Assembly (NCBI GenBank): GCA_903970145.1 | Contig: CAJCHO010000001.1 | Span: 1 to 64,000, forward strand | Source: Mycobacteriaceae bacterium | GTDB taxonomy: Bacteria; Pseudomonadota; Gammaproteobacteria; Burkholderiales; Burkholderiaceae_D | Reading direction: 5' to 3' | Length of the DNA: 64,000 bases | Shown here: positions 35,079 through 45,448 of the stretch, in pieces | Layout: each line of letters begins with the position of its first letter | Numbering within the stretch: the first letter of the stretch is position 1 | Translations under genes and position numbers: made by a program | The notes under the pieces: generated by a model | Seen by the model: only the letters and a program-made list of their open reading frames with translations | What the model was told of the DNA's origin: nothing | Database searches by the model: none

Positions 35079-35855
35079 CTACATGTGGCGAAACCGGTGG
35101 GCGTACTGACGGCTGACCGGCAATTGCGCGCCGCGTCCGCGCAAACTGATCATGGTCTTACCCATCACGTCGCGACGGGCTGACAGGACATGGCTGGCGT
35201 TGACCACGATACTGCGGTGCACCTGCCAGAATAGTTCCGGATCGAGCTGATCGAGCAGTTCCGAGAGACCCGTGCGAATCAGGAGCTCCCCGGCATGCTG
35301 CTCGTTTACGACCTCGACGATGGTGTATTTGTCGGCCGCCCGAAAGCATAGTACGTCCTCGACCGGAATCTGCCGGACCTCCTCGCCGACGGCAACGCGT
35401 ACCCAGCGCATATGTCCGGCACCGGCAGTGCGCGTACCGAGCGACTGCTGCAGCTGCGCCAGGAGCGCGTCGAGCGCCGGGGGCCCGCGCCGCTCGCGCA
35501 GCGCTGCCTTGAGGTGCTCGACGGTACGCGAGAGGCGCTCGTCGGTCACCGGTTTGAGCAGGTAATCGATCGCATGGTGCTCGAAGGCTTCGATGGCAAA
35601 CTCGTCGAAAGCCGTTACGAAGACGATGCGGCAGGCGCGCTCTCCGAGTCCGGCTGCCACTTCCAGGCCCGACAGTCCGGGCATGCGAATGTCGAGAAAC
35701 GCCACGTCCGGCTCCAGGCGTTCAATCAATTGCAGGGCCTCGTTGCCGCTGGCTGCGTAGCCGGCAATCTCGAGCTCGGGCCACAGCGACGCCAGGCGTG
35801 CCCCGAGGAACTCTGCCAGGTGCGGCTCGTCATCGGCGATGATGGCGCTATTCAC
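35079..35855 (-). CDS. LytTR-family response regulator
   Basis: 258 residues, GTG start at 35855. Receiver domain 1-120 with acidic pocket DDE (8-10), phospho-acceptor D55 in FLDIRMPG, and LLKPV near 105. The C-terminal LytTR DNA-binding domain (about 155-258) has VRQIPVEDVLCFRAADKYT, LFWQVHRSIVVNASHV and the closing QLPVSRQYAHRFR. The start overlaps the end of the kinase gene by four bases (GTGA), so the pair is co-transcribed and translationally coupled. It resembles AlgR/LytR-type regulators. Confidence 0.9.
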   Translation of the reverse strand: MNSAIIADDEPHLAEFLGARLASLWPELEIAGYAASGNEALQLIERLEPDVAFLDIRMPGLSGLEVAAGLGERACRIVFVTAFDEFAIEAFEHHAIDYLLKPVTDERLSRTVEHLKAALRERRGPPALDALLAQLQQSLGTRTAGAGHMRWVRVAVGEEVRQIPVEDVLCFRAADKYTIVEVVNEQHAGELLIRTGLSELLDQLDPELFWQVHRSIVVNASHVLSARRDVMGKTMISLRGRGAQLPVSRQYAHRFRHM

Positions 35856-37018
35856 GGGCTCACCAGTGGCAGCCAGAGAGCGACAACCGTGCCGCCCCCG
35901 GGATTTTCGCGTATCACCATGCGCGCCGAATCGCCGTAGATGAGGTTCAGGCGTTCGCGCACATTGGTCAGGCCGAATCCGTTACCGGGATCGCCGCCAA
36001 ATCCCATTCCGCTATCGGCAATCTCGATGCCGAGCATGTCGTCGTCGCGTCGCGCGCGAATCTCGACCGTTCCGCCCTCCACCTTGGGCTCGATGCCGTG
36101 CTTCAAGGCATTTTCGACGATCGGCTGCAGCAGCATGGGCGCGAGCTGCACCTGGCTCAAGCCTTCCTCCAATTCGAGATCAAAGCGCAGACGTGAACCG
36201 AGTCGAAAGCGAAACACCGACAGGTAGGCGCGCAAAAGATCAAACTCGAGCGCAAGCGTCGTCTGATCGAGGCGCGCCACGCGCAGTGAAGTACGCAGAT
36301 AGCGGATCAGATCTTCGAGCATTGCGTGTGCGTCCGCCGGTCTGGAATCCATCAGGCTAGCGACATTGGCAAGGGTATTGAACAGGAAATGCGGCTCGAT
36401 TTGCGCCTGCATCATGCGCAGGGTAGCCTGCGCAGCACGCGCTTCAGCGGCAAGCGAGCGAATACGTTCACGATCCGCCTCGGCCTGGGCGCGATTGGCG
36501 CGACCCTGGGCGGCGGAGACCTGTATGAACACGAAGGTGATCATGACCCCGAGACCGACCGACGCTGCCAGTGAGTAACTGCGCGCACCCCCCCAGGTCG
36601 TCACCAGCGTTCCCAGGCGCAGATAACTGACCAGATTAAAGCCGATGATGCCGCCCAGCAGCGGCAGGCCGACCCAGTAAATTCCCTGGGCCAGGGGCGA
36701 CCAGCAACGCACGCGCTCAACTCCGATGAGCAGGTTTGCGAGGGTGCCAAGCGCCATCATCGAGTAACCGATTCCCTGCGCGTAGGGAAACACCTGCAGG
36801 TAAACAAATCCCAGGGGCGTGTCCTCGAATGCCGTGACGCCCAGCGCGATAAATGCCGCCACAAGCGCGTTCAGGATCCCGGTCAAGAGGACGTGAGCCC
36901 AGAACGGCCCCTCCTTGGCTCCCCATGGGCTCCAGAAGCTGCGCGTAGCCAGTCCGAGGGCAAGGCGCAGTTTCGTGGTCAGGCGGACTTGGGTGGTGTC
37001 GGACTGCACAGTCAGCAT
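35852..37018 (-). CDS. LytS/AlgZ-type membrane histidine kinase
   Basis: 388 residues from ATG 37018; GTG 37042 is an in-frame alternative. The N-terminal half has four to five hydrophobic helices (about 35-170), followed by a coiled coil. The kinase part is the His_kinase family (PF06580) with MQAQIEPHFLFNTLANVASL holding the phosphorylated His, and a HATPase domain with PIVENALKHGI, IADSGMGFG and GFGLTNVRERL. It pairs with the LytTR regulator gene that overlaps it. Stimulus unknown. Confidence 0.88.
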   Translation of the reverse strand: MLTVQSDTTQVRLTTKLRLALGLATRSFWSPWGAKEGPFWAHVLLTGILNALVAAFIALGVTAFEDTPLGFVYLQVFPYAQGIGYSMMALGTLANLLIGVERVRCWSPLAQGIYWVGLPLLGGIIGFNLVSYLRLGTLVTTWGGARSYSLAASVGLGVMITFVFIQVSAAQGRANRAQAEADRERIRSLAAEARAAQATLRMMQAQIEPHFLFNTLANVASLMDSRPADAHAMLEDLIRYLRTSLRVARLDQTTLALEFDLLRAYLSVFRFRLGSRLRFDLELEEGLSQVQLAPMLLQPIVENALKHGIEPKVEGGTVEIRARRDDDMLGIEIADSGMGFGGDPGNGFGLTNVRERLNLIYGDSARMVIRENPGGGTVVALWLPLVSP

Positions 37019-37259
37019 TCTCGCTTGGCGCTTCTCAATCACAGTTCAGAATCGGACGGCAAACGCGAGTGTAATGAACTGGCCGGCCAGCGGTCAGTCT
37101 TGCGACCAGTCGCCAAAGGCTGGCGTAGATTGCCCACAAAGTGCGCCAAGCGGTTGTTTTCTCGCCGAAAGTCACTTCTTAAGTCCATTGCGCAACGTCC
37201 GCCCGGGTAGCATGATTGCGATTCCTCGGTCGATCCGGCACCCCCTAAGCCGCCGCCAC

Positions 37260-38390
37260 ATGCAGCAAGAAAAGCTCTCCAGCCGCATTCTCGTCAGCAT
37301 CCTGTTCACCTGCGTGATACTCGCCGGGGCGTTTGTCGTCCTGGGACCGTTCCTGCTGTCGATCATCTGGGCGGCCATCATCGCCACGGCATCCTGGGGT
37401 CTGTACCGCTGGGTCTTGCGCAAGTGCGGCAATCGCAGCGCGCCAGCGGCGCTCATTACCACGCTGATTATCACCTTCGCGCTCGTCGGGCCAATGGTCA
37501 TGCTTGTCGTTTTCGTGACCCAGGACATCGCTGCGGTCACCGGCTATCTGATCCAGGCCGATACCCACGGCGTCCCACCGCCCGATTGGCTGGCACGTCT
37601 GCCCTATGGCGGCGATCTCATCCAGGAGCAGTGGCAGCTGTACCTGGCGCAGCCCAACCAGCTCTCGATCGTGCTGCACGAAACCCTGGCCACCAAACTC
37701 AATGTCATCCAGTCGGCAGCCGGGGGGCTCCTGATCAATCTGAGCGGCCGTCTCGCGACTCTGGTATTCGCACTCTGGGTGCTGTATTTCTTTTACCGCG
37801 ATGGTCGCGCCCTGACTACGCACATCAATCAGATCGGCTACAAGTGGCTTGACCAGCGCTGGCCGGCCTATGTGCACCTCGTTCCGGGTGCCCTGCGCGC
37901 AGCGGTCAATGGTCTGGTCATCGTCGGTTTTGGGGAGGCCCTCCTCTTGAGCGCGCTGTTCTGGTTGTGCGGCGTGCCTTCGGCCGTGCTGTTTGGCTGC
38001 GCCACGGCGGTGCTGGCGTTCGTGCCGATGGGCGCACTGGTGCTGCTCTCGGTGATCGGCGTGGTGATGTTTGCCAGTGGCGCGACGGTCGTCGCGGTGG
38101 TTCTGGTCGTTGTCGGGCTGTTGATCGTCATGGGTGCGGACTACACGGTGCGACCCATGCTGATTCAGGGCGGCACCCAGCTGCCCTTTCTGGGTATTCT
38201 GTTCGGGATTTTCGGTGGCGTGGTGTCGATGGGTATCGTGGGCCTGATCATCGGGCCGGTCATGCTCGTGCTCTTGATGGTGTTTTTCCGTGAGGCCGCG
38301 GTTGACGAGAGCGCGGTAAACCTCGAGTTCGACGCGGCCAGCCCGGAGATCCACCCGGCACCGCAGAAGAAGAAAGCCGGGAGCCGCTAA
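37260..38390 (+). CDS. AI-2E family (PerM/UPF0118) membrane transporter, second copy
   Basis: 376 residues from ATG 37260; ATG 37212 is in frame and would add 16 residues. Eight hydrophobic segments are seen: the N-terminal pair ([35 protein letters not shown]), a soluble insert ([12 protein letters not shown]), and a terminal cluster with [32 protein letters not shown] and [16 protein letters not shown]. Family-typical length, unlike the longer paralogue at 5.4 kb. The stop codon overlaps the start of purT (TAATG), suggesting coupled translation. Substrate unknown. Confidence 0.85.
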   Translation: MQQEKLSSRILVSILFTCVILAGAFVVLGPFLLSIIWAAIIATASWGLYRWVLRKCGNRSAPAALITTLIITFALVGPMVMLVVFVTQDIAAVTGYLIQADTHGVPPPDWLARLPYGGDLIQEQWQLYLAQPNQLSIVLHETLATKLNVIQSAAGGLLINLSGRLATLVFALWVLYFFYRDGRALTTHINQIGYKWLDQRWPAYVHLVPGALRAAVNGLVIVGFGEALLLSALFWLCGVPSAVLFGCATAVLAFVPMGALVLLSVIGVVMFASGATVVAVVLVVVGLLIVMGADYTVRPMLIQGGTQLPFLGILFGIFGGVVSMGIVGLIIGPVMLVLLMVFFREAAVDESAVNLEFDAASPEIHPAPQKKKAGSR

Positions 38391-39601
38391 TGGATCAGCC
38401 CTCGGCGATCCTTGGGACCCCGCTCTCGGCAAGCGCCACGCGGGTCATGCTGCTCGGCTCAGGCGAGCTCGGCAAGGAAGTGGTGATCGAGCTGCAGCGC
38501 CTTGGCGTCGAAGTAATCGCGGTCGATCGCTACGCCAATGCACCTGCCCAGCAGGTCGCCCATCGCGCTCATGTCATCCAGATGACCGATCCAAAAGCTC
38601 TGCGCGCGATAATCGAAGCCGAGCGGCCCGACTTCGTGGTTCCCGAGATCGAAGCCATCGCCACGCAGACGCTCCGCGAGATCGAGGCCGAGGGACTTGC
38701 CGAGGTCATCCCTACGGCCCGCGCGACCCAGCTGACGATGAACCGGGAAGGCATCCGTCGCCTTGCAGCCGAAGAACTCGGCCTGCCCTGCTCGCCCTAC
38801 CGCTTTGCCGGGAGCCTTGAAGAGTTACGCAGTGCGGCAATCGAGATCGGCTATCCGTGCATCATCAAGCCGGTCATGTCTTCTTCCGGCAAGGGGCAGT
38901 CCAGGCTGAGCGCGCCCGACGAGCTCGAGGCTGCCTGGGAATATGCGCGGACCGCCGGTCGCGTCGCGTCGGGCCGGGTGATCGTCGAAGGTGTCATAGA
39001 CTTCGATTATGAAATCACACTCCTGACAGTGCGCGCGCGTTCGGCAGGCGGCCTCATCGAGACCCATTTTTGTGAACCGATCGGCCATGTGCAGGTTGCC
39101 GGCGACTACGTCGAGAGCTGGCAACCCCAGCTCATGAGCAAGGCCGCGCTGGAGCGAGCGCGCGAGATCGCCCGTGCCGTCACCGGCAATCTGGGCGGTC
39201 GTGGCATCTATGGTGTGGAGCTATTCGTCAAGGGCGACCAGGTTTGGTTCTCCGAAGTCAGCCCGCGACCCCACGACACCGGCATGGTCACTATGGTCAG
39301 CCAGGTGCAAAGCGAGTTCGAGCTGCACGCCAAGGCGATCATCGGCTTGCCGGTGGATGTCAGCATGCGGACCGCAGGCGCCAGCGCGGTGATCTATGGA
39401 GGGATTGCGGCCACCGCGATTTCCTTTGAAGGAGTCGCGCACGCGCTGGAGGTACCGGCAAGCGCGCTGCGTCTGTTCGGCAAACCCGAGTCATTCGTCA
39501 AGCGCCGCATGGGCGTGGCGCTGGCATCGGCCGAGAACACCGACGACGCCCGTGCTCGCGCCAAACTGGCCGCCAGCCGCGTCAAGCCGGTTCTGCGCTA
39601 G
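38390..39601 (+). CDS. purT: Formate-dependent GAR transformylase (phosphoribosylglycinamide formyltransferase 2)
   Basis: 403 residues, ATG 38390 overlapping the previous stop by one base. ATP-grasp enzyme: [19 protein letters not shown] at the start, [23 protein letters not shown] (ATP-binding loop), [21 protein letters not shown] and RPHDTGMVT. It makes formyl-GAR from formate, ATP and GAR in purine synthesis, independent of folate, which complements the folE-dependent route. The gene appears coupled to the AI-2E transporter and is followed within seven bases by the second GGDEF-EAL gene. Confidence 0.93.
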   Translation: MDQPSAILGTPLSASATRVMLLGSGELGKEVVIELQRLGVEVIAVDRYANAPAQQVAHRAHVIQMTDPKALRAIIEAERPDFVVPEIEAIATQTLREIEAEGLAEVIPTARATQLTMNREGIRRLAAEELGLPCSPYRFAGSLEELRSAAIEIGYPCIIKPVMSSSGKGQSRLSAPDELEAAWEYARTAGRVASGRVIVEGVIDFDYEITLLTVRARSAGGLIETHFCEPIGHVQVAGDYVESWQPQLMSKAALERAREIARAVTGNLGGRGIYGVELFVKGDQVWFSEVSPRPHDTGMVTMVSQVQSEFELHAKAIIGLPVDVSMRTAGASAVIYGGIAATAISFEGVAHALEVPASALRLFGKPESFVKRRMGVALASAENTDDARARAKLAASRVKPVLR

Positions 39602-39608
39602 CACGACC

Positions 39609-42296
39609 ATGCCTGATACGACGTCCGCGGGGCCCACCACCAAGGAAGGCGCCTCGCTGACGCGCGACAGCGCGCTGCGCATGCGCGATACCGAACCCCC
39701 TCGTCTTGGCGCCCGCGTGCGCGGCGCATTGCGTGTAACTCGTAGCATCGAGCCCTTCGCCCTTTTGCTGCTGCTGGCCTATGACCTGAGCCTGCTGCTT
39801 AGCGGGGCACTGCCGCTCGAGCTCGCCCAGGCGGCCCCACCAGCCTTGCTCGTGGCCGCGCTCGCGCTCGCGTTCAACGAGTTGCGACGTGAGGAACACG
39901 ATTTCGAGATCAGCCTGCGCGTGCTACGAGCGATGGCGCTCGCGCTGTGCGCACCGCTGCTGGCCAGCGCTCAAGGGGTACTGCCACCGGCCTGGGTGTG
40001 GGCGCTGGGTCTCGCCCTGATCTATCCCTGCGGGCTACCCGCTCCGCTGGCGGCCGCCCTGGCGATCGCACTGGCGCTGCTCACCGAAGCTGGCACGGTC
40101 TACGCCGGAGGCCGCTGGCAGGCCGGTGACGCACTGGTGCGCTGCGCATTGCTCGAAGCGGTGGCTGCAGTTTCCTATGCGCTTGGCCGGACGCTCGGAG
40201 AAAACGAGCGGGCGCAAAGAAGCAAGCGCCTGCGCCAGGCGCGTAACGACATCATCGGGGTAAACAGCAACGCCATCCTGGTGTTCACTGACCGGCGCTA
40301 CCGACTGGTGCAGATCAACCACGCGGTTCAGCGCGCCCTCGGTTACTCGCCGCAGCAATTGCGCCGCCTCTGGTCACTTGAGCTCCTCCATCCGGAGGAT
40401 CGCTCGGCCTTTCTCGCGCGTCGCACGATTCTGCTCAAGCATCCCGGCGATTCAGAGGTCTCACGCTTGCGCTTGCGCCACGCTGACGGCCACTGGGCGG
40501 TATTTGATGTGCGCATCACCAATCTGCTCAAGCATCCCGCCGTCCACGGGTTTTTTGCTTCGGCCGTCGACTGCTCCCTGCAGGTCCGTGCCGAGGAATC
40601 GCTGCAGGGCGAACGCCAGGTGCTGCGGGCCGTCATCGACCATCTGCGCCTGTCGATCTACACCAAGGATCGCGAGGCGCGCTACGTAATGAGCAACCCG
40701 ACCAATGTGGCGCGCCTGGGCTATCGGGACGAGCGCGAAATACTTGGCTACCGGGTCGCAGAGCTCGATCCCGATGGGCGCTTACCGGCCTTCGATCGTG
40801 ACGACAGCGATGTGCTGACCGGCAACTCGGTGCTCATCGATCACGAAGTGCGGGTCGCCGGCGCCGAGGGTGCGCGCTGGTACCAGCTCACCAAGCTGCC
40901 TCTGACCAATCCGGCAAGCGGTGTCGTCGGCCTGCTTGGCATGGTGCGCGACATCACCGAGAGCCGCGCGGCGCAGAACGTGCTCCTGCATCACGCAACC
41001 CACGATCCCCTGACGGGATTGCATAACCGCCGCTTCGTGAGCGAGCACCTGGCGACGCTCATGGAGAAGGCGGCCGACGGCAAGGAGCTGGTCGCGCTCC
41101 TGTTCTGCGACCTTGATCTGTTCAAGGCGGTCAATGACCGCTACGGCCACGAGATCGGCGACCGTTTCCTGACAGCGCTTGGAGAGCGACTTGAGCCATT
41201 TGGCGAAGCGGAAGGGCGCGCCCTGGCGCGTTTCGGCGGTGACGAGTTCGTCCTCCTGGCGCCGCTCGAGGGCCCGCAAGCAGCGCTCGCGCTGGCGCAG
41301 GCACTGCTGGACACGATTGCCGCCCCGATCCAGCTCGGCGAGCTTATCCTGCAAGCCAATGTCAGCATCGGTGTCGCGACCCTCAATGCCGATCACCGAA
41401 CGCCCGAAGACCTGATTCGTGACGCGGACGCGGCGATGTACCTGGCCAAGTCCCAGGGGCGCAATCGCATCGTCGTCTTCGATGACATCATGCGCCGACG
41501 CAACACCCGCAACGTCGGGCTCACCCAGGCGCTGCGCGGCGCCCTCGACCGCTCCGAGCTCTACCTCATCTATCAACCCAAGGTTGACCTGCGCTCGGGC
41601 CTCGTCGCCGGGTTTGAGGCGCTGTTGCGCTGGGAAAGCGAAGAATACGGACCGGTGCCACCGACCGAGTTCATTCCACTGGCCGAGGAGTCGGGCCTGA
41701 TCGTGCGTCTTGGCATGTGGGCGCTTGAACAGGCGTGCCTGCAATTGCGTCGCTGGCAATCGCAATACCCGGACCTCGATCACCTGACCATCGCAGTCAA
41801 TGTTTCGATGCGCCAGCTCACGCATCCGAGTTTTCTCGATGACGTGGTGCGCGTCATCGAAACTTCGGAAATCTATCCGACCGCACTCGAGCTCGAACTC
41901 ACCGAAAGCGCAGCCATGCTCAATATCGATGAGTCGGTTGTGCTGCTCGGACAATTGCGTGATCGCGGCTTGCGACTGGCACTCGATGATTTCGGTACGG
42001 GATACTCGTCGCTGGCCCATCTACGGCGCCTGCCGGTGCAGGTCCTCAAGATCGACCGGATGTTCGTGCGCGGGCTCGAAAGCGAGAACGATGACTCACG
42101 CATCGTGAAAATGGTCATTGGTCTCGCCGATGCCCTGCACCTGCAGTGCGTAGCCGAAGGCATCGAGAACCGCGCCAACGCCTCCGAGATTGCCCGCCTG
42201 GGTTGCGATCTGGGCCAGGGCTACTATTTCTCGCGCGCCCTGCCGGCGCTCGAGGCAGGAGCGCTGCTCGAACTCAATCCGGCCTTCGTCGTCTAG
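39609..42296 (+). CDS. Membrane-bound PAS-GGDEF-EAL protein, second copy
   Basis: 895 residues from ATG 39609. Hydrophobic helices lie at about 45-200 (LLLLLAYDLSLLLSGALPLE onward), then two PAS domains (about 215-325 and 335-455, ending MVRDITESRAAQ). GGDEF is intact (543-547, FGGDEF); EAL is intact (670-672, FEALLRWE) with EFIPLAEESGLI and DDFGTGYSSL (793 onward). No RxxD inhibitory site precedes GGDEF. Both c-di-GMP synthesis and breakdown look possible. It starts seven bases after purT; its TAG stop shares a CTAG with the opposing acylase gene. Confidence 0.9.
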   Translation: MPDTTSAGPTTKEGASLTRDSALRMRDTEPPRLGARVRGALRVTRSIEPFALLLLLAYDLSLLLSGALPLELAQAAPPALLVAALALAFNELRREEHDFEISLRVLRAMALALCAPLLASAQGVLPPAWVWALGLALIYPCGLPAPLAAALAIALALLTEAGTVYAGGRWQAGDALVRCALLEAVAAVSYALGRTLGENERAQRSKRLRQARNDIIGVNSNAILVFTDRRYRLVQINHAVQRALGYSPQQLRRLWSLELLHPEDRSAFLARRTILLKHPGDSEVSRLRLRHADGHWAVFDVRITNLLKHPAVHGFFASAVDCSLQVRAEESLQGERQVLRAVIDHLRLSIYTKDREARYVMSNPTNVARLGYRDEREILGYRVAELDPDGRLPAFDRDDSDVLTGNSVLIDHEVRVAGAEGARWYQLTKLPLTNPASGVVGLLGMVRDITESRAAQNVLLHHATHDPLTGLHNRRFVSEHLATLMEKAADGKELVALLFCDLDLFKAVNDRYGHEIGDRFLTALGERLEPFGEAEGRALARFGGDEFVLLAPLEGPQAALALAQALLDTIAAPIQLGELILQANVSIGVATLNADHRTPEDLIRDADAAMYLAKSQGRNRIVVFDDIMRRRNTRNVGLTQALRGALDRSELYLIYQPKVDLRSGLVAGFEALLRWESEEYGPVPPTEFIPLAEESGLIVRLGMWALEQACLQLRRWQSQYPDLDHLTIAVNVSMRQLTHPSFLDDVVRVIETSEIYPTALELELTESAAMLNIDESVVLLGQLRDRGLRLALDDFGTGYSSLAHLRRLPVQVLKIDRMFVRGLESENDDSRIVKMVIGLADALHLQCVAEGIENRANASEIARLGCDLGQGYYFSRALPALEAGALLELNPAFVV

Positions 42297-44725
42297 GGTG
42301 CTGCTTCCAGACGCAGGGTGCCGAGCGCGCCTTGTTCGACATCGGCACGGCGGGTCTGCATCGGGATGTACTCCACCTTGCCCCAGCGCGCCGCGTAATT
42401 CGAATAGAGATTCGAAAAGCGATTGCCGGACTGGCCGGTTGAGTGGATGAACTGGGAGCGCTCGAGGTCCGCCAGATCATAAAGCGCGCGCAGACTCGGA
42501 CCGTTGGCCGCTTCGAAGGGATCGGCCGCGCCGATATGGTTCTCGGAAACATTCACCGTGTAGAGGTCGCCGCCGACTGGCTGACGCAGATCGAAAAAGC
42601 GCGCCAAGAGCGGTACCTGGCTAAACGGCCGGTGCGCCGAACGTGCCACGTGCAGATCACCCCAGCGCCAGCTCGCACGGTCCGGACCGAGACGGCGCGC
42701 AAGGTCAGTCAGAGCGAGCTCGAGAGCGCGTGCCTTGATCGCGTCGCAACTGCTGGGCTCGGTGGCATTGCTCGTGCTGCACCAGTGCGCCTGGCCGCCG
42801 CGATTCGATAGTACGTTAAAGAGAAATTCCTGGCGCTGGGTGAAATGCTCTGCAAACAGCTCGGGCCCGATCTTGTCGGCATAGATGAGTCGCGCCAACT
42901 CGCGCATCCAGGCTTCATAGATCGCCGCCTCCGCGCCATCGGCACGCATGGTTCCGTCCCAGTCATGCAGGCGCCGCAAGGCGTCGCGTGCGCCATCGCT
43001 CGTGACGGGCGTGGCCAATAACAGCGGCAGGATCTGCACGGCGGCCAGCGAGCGCTGATCGGCCTGGATTTCGGCAAAACTTGCTAAAGTGTGGCTCAGA
43101 TGCGCATCCAGCAGCGACTCGATGCGACGCGCCCGATAAGGAGGCTCCCATTCGGAGGTCAGATAGGGTCGGTAATCGTCGGCGACGATCTTCTGATTGG
43201 CCGTGACGATGCGCCCGACTGCGGGATTGAATTGGTGTGGCAGATCCTCAAAAGGAACAAAGCCCACCCAGTCATAGCGCGCCTCCCAGCCCGGCGAGGG
43301 GGCCTGTCCCATCAGGTCATTGTCGGCGCGCCGCATCGGCACACGCCCCGGCGAAATCTCGCCGATATTACCGGCCACGTCCGCATAAACGATGTTCTGT
43401 TCGGGACTCGTAAAATCGCGCGCCGCGGCGACGAATCCGGCCCAATTCTGCGCGTGATTGAGCTTGACGCCCGCCTGGACGGTAGTGTCGTCGTCGCGCA
43501 AGGCCGTCCACTGGAAAGCAATCGCGTAGCTGCCGGCATCGAAGGCAGCGAGTCCCTTGGCCGCTGAATCGAGCACGTCACTGATGAGCGGTCCATGGCG
43601 CGATTCGCGAACTATGAGCGTTATATCGGGTGCACCTTTGACCTTGATGATTTCCTGGCGCGTCAGCAGCGGCAGCCAGCCGTCGGGTGTGCGCGCCGCA
43701 CCGTCGCGCAGCTGTTCAATATACAAATCCTGGGTGTCGGGCCCGGTATTGGTGAAGCCCCAGGCGATGCTTTGCGTGCGACCCAGCACGATGAAGGGTA
43801 ATCCGGGCAGCGTCGCCCCGATCGTCTCAAGCCCTGGAGCCGAGAGATGCGCGAAATACCAAAGTGAGGGCGCACCGAGAGCAAGGTGCGGATCATTGGC
43901 CAGAAGTGGCTTACCTGTCTTGCTGCGGGTACCCGAGATCACCCAGTTGTTCGAGCCGATGCCCGGCTCGAAACCTGGCGGAGCGACGCGCAGCAGCTCA
44001 CCGGCAGCGAGATTGACATCCTTTAGCGAGCGATACAGCTTGGTATAGTCGGCCGTGGGCAGCGGTGCATCGGGCGTGCCGGCGTTGCCCGAGTACGGCG
44101 GCAGGAATTCGTCGATTTCCTGCTTGGTCAGCTTTTGTGCAAGCTCTAGGCGCAGGATTTCGTTGGCCCAGTTCTCCGAGAGATCCCAGGACATCATGAT
44201 CACCCAGCCGATCGAGTCGGCTGGGGTCCATGCCTCGGGCGCCGGTGCCTGCGTGAGGAGGAATTCGACGGGCAAGGCGCCGCGTCGAGTCGCGAGAAAG
44301 GCGTTGACCCCGTCAGCGTAGCGCTGCAGGGCAAGCTGGGTGGGCGCATCCAGATGAGCGAACTGTCGCTCGGCACTCCTGCGCACACCAAGCGTGCGCA
44401 AGAACTCGTCGGTCTTTACTGCGGACGGTCCGAGCACTTCTGACAGACGGCCAGCGACGATGCGCCGGTTCATTTCCATCTGCCAGAGCCGATCCTGGGC
44501 GTGGACAAAGCCGAGCGCGAAATATGCGTCTGCCTCGCTGCCCGCGTAAATATGCGGCACCCCTTCGCGGTCGCGCACCACATCGACCGGAGCCCCAAGG
44601 CCAGACACACGCAGATTGCCGTTAACCATGGGCAGGCTGGAGGTAGCCAGCCAGTAAAGACCGGCCGCGAAAAGCGCCGTGAGCAGCAACGCCGTCAGGC
44701 TGATGCGTCGCAACCAGCGTTTCAT
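42293..44725 (-). CDS. Penicillin acylase family Ntn-hydrolase
   Basis: 810 residues from ATG 44725, with GGGGAG upstream on the minus strand. N-terminal signal or anchor helix (8-27), then the alpha chain (VVRDREGVPHIYA, FALGFVHAQDRLWQMEMNRR). The spacer follows, then the self-cleavage site GIGSNNWVISG, with S258 as predicted nucleophile of the beta chain, and LANDPHLALGAPSLWYFAHL. Members cleave amide bonds of beta-lactams or acyl-homoserine lactones after autoprocessing in the periplasm. The real substrate is unknown; quorum-signal or lipopeptide hydrolysis are possible. Confidence 0.9.
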   Translation of the reverse strand: MKRWLRRISLTALLLTALFAAGLYWLATSSLPMVNGNLRVSGLGAPVDVVRDREGVPHIYAGSEADAYFALGFVHAQDRLWQMEMNRRIVAGRLSEVLGPSAVKTDEFLRTLGVRRSAERQFAHLDAPTQLALQRYADGVNAFLATRRGALPVEFLLTQAPAPEAWTPADSIGWVIMMSWDLSENWANEILRLELAQKLTKQEIDEFLPPYSGNAGTPDAPLPTADYTKLYRSLKDVNLAAGELLRVAPPGFEPGIGSNNWVISGTRSKTGKPLLANDPHLALGAPSLWYFAHLSAPGLETIGATLPGLPFIVLGRTQSIAWGFTNTGPDTQDLYIEQLRDGAARTPDGWLPLLTRQEIIKVKGAPDITLIVRESRHGPLISDVLDSAAKGLAAFDAGSYAIAFQWTALRDDDTTVQAGVKLNHAQNWAGFVAAARDFTSPEQNIVYADVAGNIGEISPGRVPMRRADNDLMGQAPSPGWEARYDWVGFVPFEDLPHQFNPAVGRIVTANQKIVADDYRPYLTSEWEPPYRARRIESLLDAHLSHTLASFAEIQADQRSLAAVQILPLLLATPVTSDGARDALRRLHDWDGTMRADGAEAAIYEAWMRELARLIYADKIGPELFAEHFTQRQEFLFNVLSNRGGQAHWCSTSNATEPSSCDAIKARALELALTDLARRLGPDRASWRWGDLHVARSAHRPFSQVPLLARFFDLRQPVGGDLYTVNVSENHIGAADPFEAANGPSLRALYDLADLERSQFIHSTGQSGNRFSNLYSNYAARWGKVEYIPMQTRRADVEQGALGTLRLEAAP

Positions 44726-44872
44726 CGCATCCGGACTCCCCTTTGTGCCCTGCCAGTTCAAGTTCGGCGAAGGCGCTCACGACGCATTCGCAATCGTGCA
44801 ACGCAATCGAGTTTAACATCTAGCGGCATGCCCCCTTACGGGGCCAATCGGTTCATGCATTCAGGAGAGCGA

Positions 44873-45448
44873 ATGGCCGTGCCACTGGCAAGCATCTGCG
44901 TCTACTGCGGTTCAAGCGCGGGAGCGCGACCGCAATACCGAGCGCTTGCCGAAGAACTCGGCACCGTTCTCGCCTCGCGGGGAATTCGACTCGTCTATGG
45001 CGGCGGTCGCGTCGGCCTGATGGGGGCCGTCGCTGACGCGTGTCTTGCGGCCGGTGGCAGCGTCGTTGGTGTCATTCCCCAGGCGCTCGTGGCGCGCGAA
45101 CTCGCCCATGATTCGCTCGAAAACCTTGAAATCGTTCGCGACATGCATGAGCGCAAGATGAGAATGGCAGAACTCTCGGACGCGTTCATCGCGCTCCCAG
45201 GCGGCTGGGGCACGCTCGAAGAGCTCACAGAAATGCTCACCTGGCTGCAGCTCGGACTGCATAAAAAACCCGTCGGGCTTCTCGAAGTCGCGGGCTACTT
45301 CGAGCACTTTCTCGCCTTCGCCCGGCACATGAATTCCGAGGGATTCGTGCGCCACGAACACACACGCCTACTGTGTGTCGACAAGCATCCGGGCGATCTT
45401 CTCGCGCAACTGGAAAATTTCGATGCGCTCGGGGTCGGCCTGCTCTAG
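44873..45448 (+). CDS. LOG-family protein (cytokinin riboside 5'-monophosphate phosphoribohydrolase type)
   Basis: 191 residues from ATG 44873, with GGAGAG upstream; ATG 44855 is less likely. LOG/TIGR00730 signatures are intact: SICVYCGSSAGARPQY at the start, RLVYGGGRVGLMGAVADA, DMHERKMRMAELSDAFIALPGGWGTLEEL with the PGGxGTxxE catalytic motif. It hydrolyses N6-substituted nucleoside monophosphates, and bacterial members may have purine-salvage roles. The stop shares a CTAG with the convergent hydrolase gene. Confidence 0.9.
   Translation: MAVPLASICVYCGSSAGARPQYRALAEELGTVLASRGIRLVYGGGRVGLMGAVADACLAAGGSVVGVIPQALVARELAHDSLENLEIVRDMHERKMRMAELSDAFIALPGGWGTLEELTEMLTWLQLGLHKKPVGLLEVAGYFEHFLAFARHMNSEGFVRHEHTRLLCVDKHPGDLLAQLENFDALGVGLL

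Noticed and set aside
37245-38432. 395-codon minus-strand frame, rich in His/Gln/Asp
   Set aside because: Antisense of the AI-2E transporter; composition typical of shadow frames opposite hydrophobic helices.
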